Source of the DNA: Thiobacillaceae bacterium
GTDB taxonomy: Bacteria > Pseudomonadota > Gammaproteobacteria > Burkholderiales > Thiobacillaceae
NCBI GenBank assembly: GCA_024643305.1
Contig: JAHENE010000040.1
Coordinates: forward strand, 1 to 11,987
Length of the DNA: 11,987 nt
Reading direction: 5' to 3'
Part shown: positions 7,690 to 11,987 of the stretch, piece by piece
How the letters are laid out: each line of letters opens with the position of its first letter
Numbering within the stretch: the first letter of the stretch is position 1
Notes under the pieces: model-generated
The model's input: the letters and a program-made list of their open reading frames with translations, nothing else
What the model was told of the DNA's origin: nothing
Databases searched by the model: none
Made by a program: the position numbers and the translations under genes

Positions 7690-7721
7690 AAAAGCGCGGT
7701 GTCCCCGCGCTTTTTGTTTTT
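7690..7721 (+). terminator. Intrinsic-terminator-like hairpin in the thrS leader
   Basis: The stem AAAAGCGCGG (7690-7699) pairs with CCGCGCTTTT (7705-7714) across a 5-nt loop, TGTCC, and is followed by two T runs (7711-7715 and 7717-7721). The thrS ribosome site GGAG begins at 7722, directly after the U tract. The hairpin could end transcripts coming from the tRNA, act as an attenuator for thrS, or stabilise or mask the 5' end of the thrS mRNA. Confidence 0.75.
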
Positions 7722-7732
7722 GGAGATTCTGT

Positions 7733-9640
7733 ATGGTTAACGTCACCCTTCCGGATGGGTCGGTCAGAAGTTTCGAATCCCCGGTTTCCATTGCGCAAGT
7801 TGCCGCCAGCATAGGCCCCGGTCTGGCCAAGGCCGCCCTGGCCGGGCGGGTCAACGGCAAGCTGGTGGACACCGGATTTGTTATGGATGCAGACAGCCAA
7901 CTGTCCATTGTCACCGATAAGGATGCAGATGGCCTGGATCTGATCCGCCATTCCACCGCCCACTTGCTGGCCTATGCGGTAAAAGAGCTGTTTCCCGATG
8001 CCCAGGTGACCATTGGCCCGGTGATCGAGGATGGTTTTTACTACGATTTTTCCTACAAGCGCCCGTTTACGCCGGAAGACCTCGAAACCATCGAGAAGAA
8101 AATGGCCGAGTTGGCGAAGAAAGACATTCCGGTAGAGCGGAGCGTGATGCCCCGCGACGAAGCCGTGAAGTTTTTCAAGGGCCTTGGTGAGCACTACAAG
8201 GCTGAAATCATTGCCTCGATTCCAACCAACGAGGACATTTCGCTCTACCGCGAAGGCGATTTCATTGACCTGTGCCGTGGCCCGCACGTGCCATCCACCG
8301 GAAAAATCAAGCACTTCAAGCTGATGAAGCTGGCCGGCGCCTACTGGCGCGGTGACTCCAAAAACGAAATGCTGCAGCGCGTGTACGGCACCGCCTGGAC
8401 CAGTAAGGATGATCTGGCCGCCTACCTGCATCGCCTGGAAGAGGCTGAAAAGCGCGACCACCGCAAACTGGCCAAGCAACTGGAACTCTTCCACATGCAG
8501 GACGAAGCGCCGGGCATGGTGTTCTGGCACCCCAAGGGCTGGGTGATCTGGCAGCAGATCGAACAGTACATGCGCCAGAAGTTTGTCGAGTACGATTACC
8601 AAGAAGTACGTACCCCGGCAGTGATGGACCGCAGCCTGTGGGAAAAATCCGGCCACTGGGACAATTACCGCGAAAACATGTTCACCACGGCCTCGGAAAA
8701 TCGGGATTATGCGGTCAAGCCGATGAATTGCCCGGGGCACGTACAGATTTTCAACAGCGGCCTGCATTCCTACCGCGACCTGCCACTGCGTCTGGCGGAA
8801 TTCGGTTCCTGCCACCGCAATGAGCCATCTGGGGCTTTGCACGGCATCATGCGCGTGCGAGGCTTTACCCAGGATGACGCCCATATTTTTTGCACTGAAG
8901 ATCAGATTGAAGCCGAAGTAGCGGACTTTATCGTCATGCTGCAAAAGGTCTACGCGGATTTTGGCTTCAACGATGTGCTGGTGAAACTCTCCACCCGCCC
9001 GGACAAGCGCGTAGGTAGTGACGAGTCCTGGGACAAGGCGGAATCAGCGCTGGCGGCGGCGCTTGACCAGAACAAGCTGGCCTACGATCTGCAGCCGGGG
9101 GAGGGGGCGTTTTACGGCCCCAAGATCGAATTTACCCTGAAGGACTCATTGGGCCGGCTGTGGCAGTGCGGCACCATACAGCTGGATTTCAACCTGCCTG
9201 TGCGTCTGGATGCCGAGTTTGTCGACGAGGACAACACCCGCAAGCCGCCGGTCATGCTGCATCGCGCCATTCTGGGTTCCATGGAGCGCTTCATCGGCAT
9301 TCTGATCGAGCACCATGCCGGCAATTTCCCGCTTTGGCTTGCGCCGGTCCAGGCCGTGGTGCTCAATATCACGGAGACACAGGCGGACTTTGCGCAGAAA
9401 GTGACAGAAACCCTTAAAAAGGTGGGTATCCGGGCAGTTTCGGACTTGAGTAATAACAAAATAAGCTATAAAATTCGGGAACATAGCATGCAGAAGTTGC
9501 CCTACCTGCTGGTGGTGGGCGACAAGGAAATGACGGCCGGGAGTGTGGCCGTTCGTGCCCGAGGCAACCAGGACCTGGGCGTGATGAAGCTGGAAGAGTT
9601 CATCGCCAGGGTTTCGGAAGAAACCGTAGCACGCAGCTAA
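7733..9640 (+). CDS. thrS: Threonyl-tRNA synthetase
   Basis: This class II synthetase charges tRNA-Thr with threonine and edits mischarged seryl-tRNA. At 635 residues it is full length for the family. Order of domains: N-terminal TGS (about 1-62); editing domain with HSTAH (H73, H77) and CRGPH (C181, H185); catalytic core from about 245; anticodon-binding domain from about 535. The zinc ligands of the active site are visible as C333 in MNCPGH, H384 in DDAHIF and H510 in MLHRAILGS, one residue off E. coli numbering. Class II motif 2 lies in [13 protein letters not shown] and motif 3 in [18 protein letters not shown]. The start ATG has GGAG 7 nt upstream, directly behind a terminator-like hairpin. 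A possible promoter lies in its 3' part. Confidence 0.98.
   Translation: MVNVTLPDGSVRSFESPVSIAQVAASIGPGLAKAALAGRVNGKLVDTGFVMDADSQLSIVTDKDADGLDLIRHSTAHLLAYAVKELFPDAQVTIGPVIEDGFYYDFSYKRPFTPEDLETIEKKMAELAKKDIPVERSVMPRDEAVKFFKGLGEHYKAEIIASIPTNEDISLYREGDFIDLCRGPHVPSTGKIKHFKLMKLAGAYWRGDSKNEMLQRVYGTAWTSKDDLAAYLHRLEEAEKRDHRKLAKQLELFHMQDEAPGMVFWHPKGWVIWQQIEQYMRQKFVEYDYQEVRTPAVMDRSLWEKSGHWDNYRENMFTTASENRDYAVKPMNCPGHVQIFNSGLHSYRDLPLRLAEFGSCHRNEPSGALHGIMRVRGFTQDDAHIFCTEDQIEAEVADFIVMLQKVYADFGFNDVLVKLSTRPDKRVGSDESWDKAESALAAALDQNKLAYDLQPGEGAFYGPKIEFTLKDSLGRLWQCGTIQLDFNLPVRLDAEFVDEDNTRKPPVMLHRAILGSMERFIGILIEHHAGNFPLWLAPVQAVVLNITETQADFAQKVTETLKKVGIRAVSDLSNNKISYKIREHSMQKLPYLLVVGDKEMTAGSVAVRARGNQDLGVMKLEEFIARVSEETVARS
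9446..9474 (+). promoter_or_regulatory. Candidate internal promoter for infC-rpmI-rplT inside thrS
   Basis: TTGAGT (9446-9451) and TAAAAT (9469-9474) stand 17 nt apart, the ideal sigma70 spacing, inside the thrS anticodon-binding region. The patch is unusually A/T-rich for this gene. It uses codons such as AGT, AAT, ATA and AAA where the protein segment [12 protein letters not shown] could be written with more G/C. In E. coli, infC promoters also lie inside the 3' part of thrS. A start near 9481 would give a leader of about 250 nt. Confidence 0.5.
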
Positions 9641-9659
9641 AATTTAAGGACAGCGAACG

Positions 9660-9695
9660 AGGAGCGGGGTAGCTTGCCGCTCCTTGTTTATTTTT
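9660..9695 (+). terminator. Terminator-like hairpin between thrS and infC
   Basis: The 8-bp stem AGGAGCGG (9660-9667) pairs with CCGCTCCT (9677-9684) across a 9-nt loop and is followed by the T-rich tract TTGTTTATTTTT. It begins 19 nt after the thrS stop. It would separate, or partly separate, thrS from infC and the ribosomal protein genes; read-through or the promoter inside thrS would then supply infC. Confidence 0.65.
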
Positions 9696-9728
9696 GCCCC
9701 ATAGCGGGTTTGATTTGGAGAATGGCTC

Positions 9729-10250
9729 ATCGCTACTGATAAGCAGACGCGGATCAACGGAGACATTGAAGCTCCCGAAGTTCGCTTGATTGGTTCTGAA
9801 GGTGAACAACTGGGAGTCGTGAGCTTGCGCCAAGCGCAGCAAGCAGCAGAAGAAGCGGATCTGGACCTGGTGGAGATTTCTCCTACCGCCAAACCGCCGG
9901 TCTGCAAGATCATGGACTTCGGCAAGTTCAAGTATCAGGAAAGCAAGAAACAGCACGAAGCCAAGCTCAAGCAGAAGCTGGTGCAGGTCAAGGAAATCAA
10001 GTTCCGGCCTGGCACAGACGAGGGTGATTACCAGATCAAGCTTCGCAATATCACCAAGTTTTTGGGTGAGGGCGACAAGGTAAAAGTGACTTTGCGGTTT
10101 CGTGGTCGTGAAATGGCTCACCAGGAACTGGGGCTGGCGCAGTTGAAGCGGGTGGAAGCGGATGTGGCGGAGATTTCTGTTACCGAGCAGTTTCCCAAGA
10201 TGGAAGGTCGCCAGATGGTGATGGTGCTGGCGCCGAAAAAGAAGAATTAA
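9729..10250 (+). CDS. infC: Translation initiation factor IF-3 (apparent AUC start)
   Basis: IF-3 binds the 30S subunit, blocks premature joining of 50S and rejects non-AUG start codons and wrong initiator tRNA. The protein is 173 residues if it starts at ATC 9729: [20 protein letters not shown]. This start sits 9 nt after the end of a GGAG at 9717-9720 and supplies the conserved RING-EVR N-terminal segment. The first standard initiator in frame, TTG at 9786, would cut off that segment and has no good ribosome site. An ATG at 9723 is in another frame and ends after five codons. The N-domain covers about 8-75 ([38 protein letters not shown]), then a lysine-rich linker helix and the C-domain ([30 protein letters not shown]). 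Rare initiators are typical of infC, where IF-3 represses its own synthesis. Confidence 0.93.
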   Translation: MATDKQTRINGDIEAPEVRLIGSEGEQLGVVSLRQAQQAAEEADLDLVEISPTAKPPVCKIMDFGKFKYQESKKQHEAKLKQKLVQVKEIKFRPGTDEGDYQIKLRNITKFLGEGDKVKVTLRFRGREMAHQELGLAQLKRVEADVAEISVTEQFPKMEGRQMVMVLAPKKKN

Positions 10251-10259
10251 TGACGAATT

Positions 10260-10350
10260 CAGGCCGGATGCGGCCTGGCGATTGAAAGATCGCCGAATGT
10301 ATCCCAAGAAGTTCAGCGGGTAAAAAAAGTGTTTTCGAGGCGAAAACCAC
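10260..10350 (+). promoter_or_regulatory. Structured infC-rpmI intergenic leader, candidate L20 control site
   Basis: The 131-nt gap holds three hairpins. CAGGCCG (10260-10266) pairs with CGGCCTG (10271-10277) around GATG. GGCGAT (10277-10282) pairs with ATCGCC (10289-10294), directly abutting the first, so they could stack. GTTTTCG (10331-10337) pairs with CGAAAAC (10341-10347) around AGG. None has the T tract of a terminator. In E. coli, L20 represses rpmI-rplT by binding RNA in this same region; L20 binding here is inferred from position only. Confidence 0.45.
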
Positions 10351-10381
10351 CTGGCTGGATACCGAAAATCAAGGAGCAATC

Positions 10382-10579
10382 ATGCCCAAGATGAAGTCCA
10401 AGAGCGGCGCCGCCAAGCGGTTTCGCGCCCTGGGTAGTGGCAAGTTCAAGCGTACCCACGCTTTCCTGCGTCACATCCTCACCAAGAAAACCACCAAGCG
10501 CAAGCGCCAGTTGCGTGGCATGGCTGTTGCCCATGCTGCTGACCAGAAATCCATGCGCAAGATGTTGCCGTACGCTTAA
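10382..10579 (+). CDS. rpmI: 50S ribosomal protein L35
   Basis: This 65-residue, strongly basic protein of the large subunit has the usual family length. The opening [23 protein letters not shown] and the ending [26 protein letters not shown] are the conserved L35 pattern. The start ATG has AAGGAG 5 nt upstream. It lies 131 bp after infC, across a hairpin-rich leader, and 12 bp before rplT, so it is co-transcribed with rplT and probably shares its feedback control. Confidence 0.97.
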   Translation: MPKMKSKSGAAKRFRALGSGKFKRTHAFLRHILTKKTTKRKRQLRGMAVAHAADQKSMRKMLPYA

Positions 10580-10591
10580 GGAGGATAGAAC

Positions 10592-10951
10592 ATGCCACGC
10601 GTAAAAAGAGGTGTAACGGCTCGCGCCAGCCACAAAAAGGTGCTTGAAGCCGCCAAGGGTTACCGCGGTCGCCGCGGCAACGTATTCCGTGTCGCCAATG
10701 AGGCGGTGATGAAGGCGGGGCAGTATGCTTACCGAGATCGCCGCCAGAAAAAGCGCCAGTTCCGCGCGTTGTGGATTGCCCGTATCAACGCGGCTGCCCG
10801 CGAATGCGGCCTGTCCTACAGCGTATTCATGAATGGCCTCAAAAAAGCCGCTATTGAAGTGGACCGTAAAGTTCTGGCCGATATCGCCGTGTTCGACAAG
10901 GATGCGTTTGCGAAAATGGCTGAGCAGGTGAAAGCAGGCCTCGCTGCCTAA
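10592..10951 (+). CDS. rplT: 50S ribosomal protein L20
   Basis: This 119-residue basic protein binds 23S rRNA early in large-subunit assembly. The opening [20 protein letters not shown] and [17 protein letters not shown] are classic L20, followed by [23 protein letters not shown] and the globular C-terminal part that binds rRNA and, in known cases, its own mRNA. The ribosome site GGAGG begins 2 nt after the rpmI stop, 8 nt before this ATG. A strong terminator-like hairpin follows the stop. Confidence 0.98.
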   Translation: MPRVKRGVTARASHKKVLEAAKGYRGRRGNVFRVANEAVMKAGQYAYRDRRQKKRQFRALWIARINAAARECGLSYSVFMNGLKKAAIEVDRKVLADIAVFDKDAFAKMAEQVKAGLAA

Positions 10952-10965
10952 ATAGTGCAGCCGTG

Positions 10966-10994
10966 AAAAAGAGGCCCCCGTGGCCTCTTTTTTT
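10966..10994 (+). terminator. Intrinsic terminator or attenuator between rplT and pheS
   Basis: An 11-bp perfect stem, AAAAAGAGGCC (10966-10976) with GGCCTCTTTTT (10982-10992), closes a 5-nt loop (CCCGT). The T run extends to 10994. It starts 14 nt after the rplT stop and ends 21 nt before pheS, so it either ends the ribosomal protein transcript or limits read-through into pheS. Confidence 0.85.
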
Positions 10995-11009
10995 ATCGGT
11001 TCAACTTAA

Positions 11010-11987
<978 letters not shown>

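Noticed and set aside
7700..7704. UGU in the thrS leader hairpin loop as a tRNA-Thr anticodon mimic
   Set aside because: If the loop is drawn as seven bases, the anticodon position reads GUC, not NGU, and the stem is followed by a U tract, so a terminator explains it better.
7652..8944. A 430-codon open frame on the minus strand
   Set aside because: It lies opposite thrS, whose plus-strand product is unmistakable. The translated sequence has no recognisable domain and the openness follows from codon bias in the GC-rich gene.
9600..10379. A 259-codon minus-strand frame
   Set aside because: It spans the reverse strand of infC and two intergenic structured regions; the infC reading is certain and this one has no recognisable features.

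Overview
This window reads as ordinary chromosome of a moderately GC-rich Gram-negative proteobacterium, most likely a betaproteobacterium. The reasons are the RelA-type (p)ppGpp synthetase, a tRNA-Val(GAC) just upstream of thrS, the thrS-infC-rpmI-rplT-pheS order, and the family membership of the genes in between. Genus cannot be set from sequence alone.

Left part (1-2214): relA, broken by an exact 44-bp tandem duplication (1411-1454 and 1455-1498). The duplication shifts the frame and stops translation at 1472-1474. What remains is an N-terminal product (pseudo-HD, synthetase and TGS domains) and a separate C-terminal reading frame (helical, CC/zinc-finger-like and ACT regions). Removing one copy would restore a single 716-residue RelA.

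Middle part (2230-7337): a minus-strand pair with no gap, encoding a membrane diguanylate cyclase and a secreted PhnD-like binding protein. It converges on relA. A divergent, AT-rich intergenic region follows. Next on the plus strand are a ubiquitin-like plus Mut7-C RNase protein with a zinc ribbon, and a secreted DUF3857/transglutaminase-like protein.

Right part (7407-11987): the translation cluster. A tRNA-Val(GAC) with its own recognisable promoter is followed by thrS, infC (apparent AUC start), rpmI, rplT and the first 324 codons of pheS. Intrinsic-terminator-like hairpins lie before thrS, between thrS and infC, and between rplT and pheS. Paired hairpins precede rpmI, where L20 autoregulation is expected. 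A good sigma70-like promoter sits inside the 3' part of thrS and could drive infC-rpmI-rplT independently.

How the parts relate: the window holds a ppGpp synthetase, a c-di-GMP synthetase with a possible ligand-binding partner, and a translation cluster rich in feedback sites. I see no CRISPR array, transposase, integrase, phage gene or clear novel multi-gene system. The strongest unusual signals are the relA duplication and the binding-protein/diguanylate-cyclase pair.
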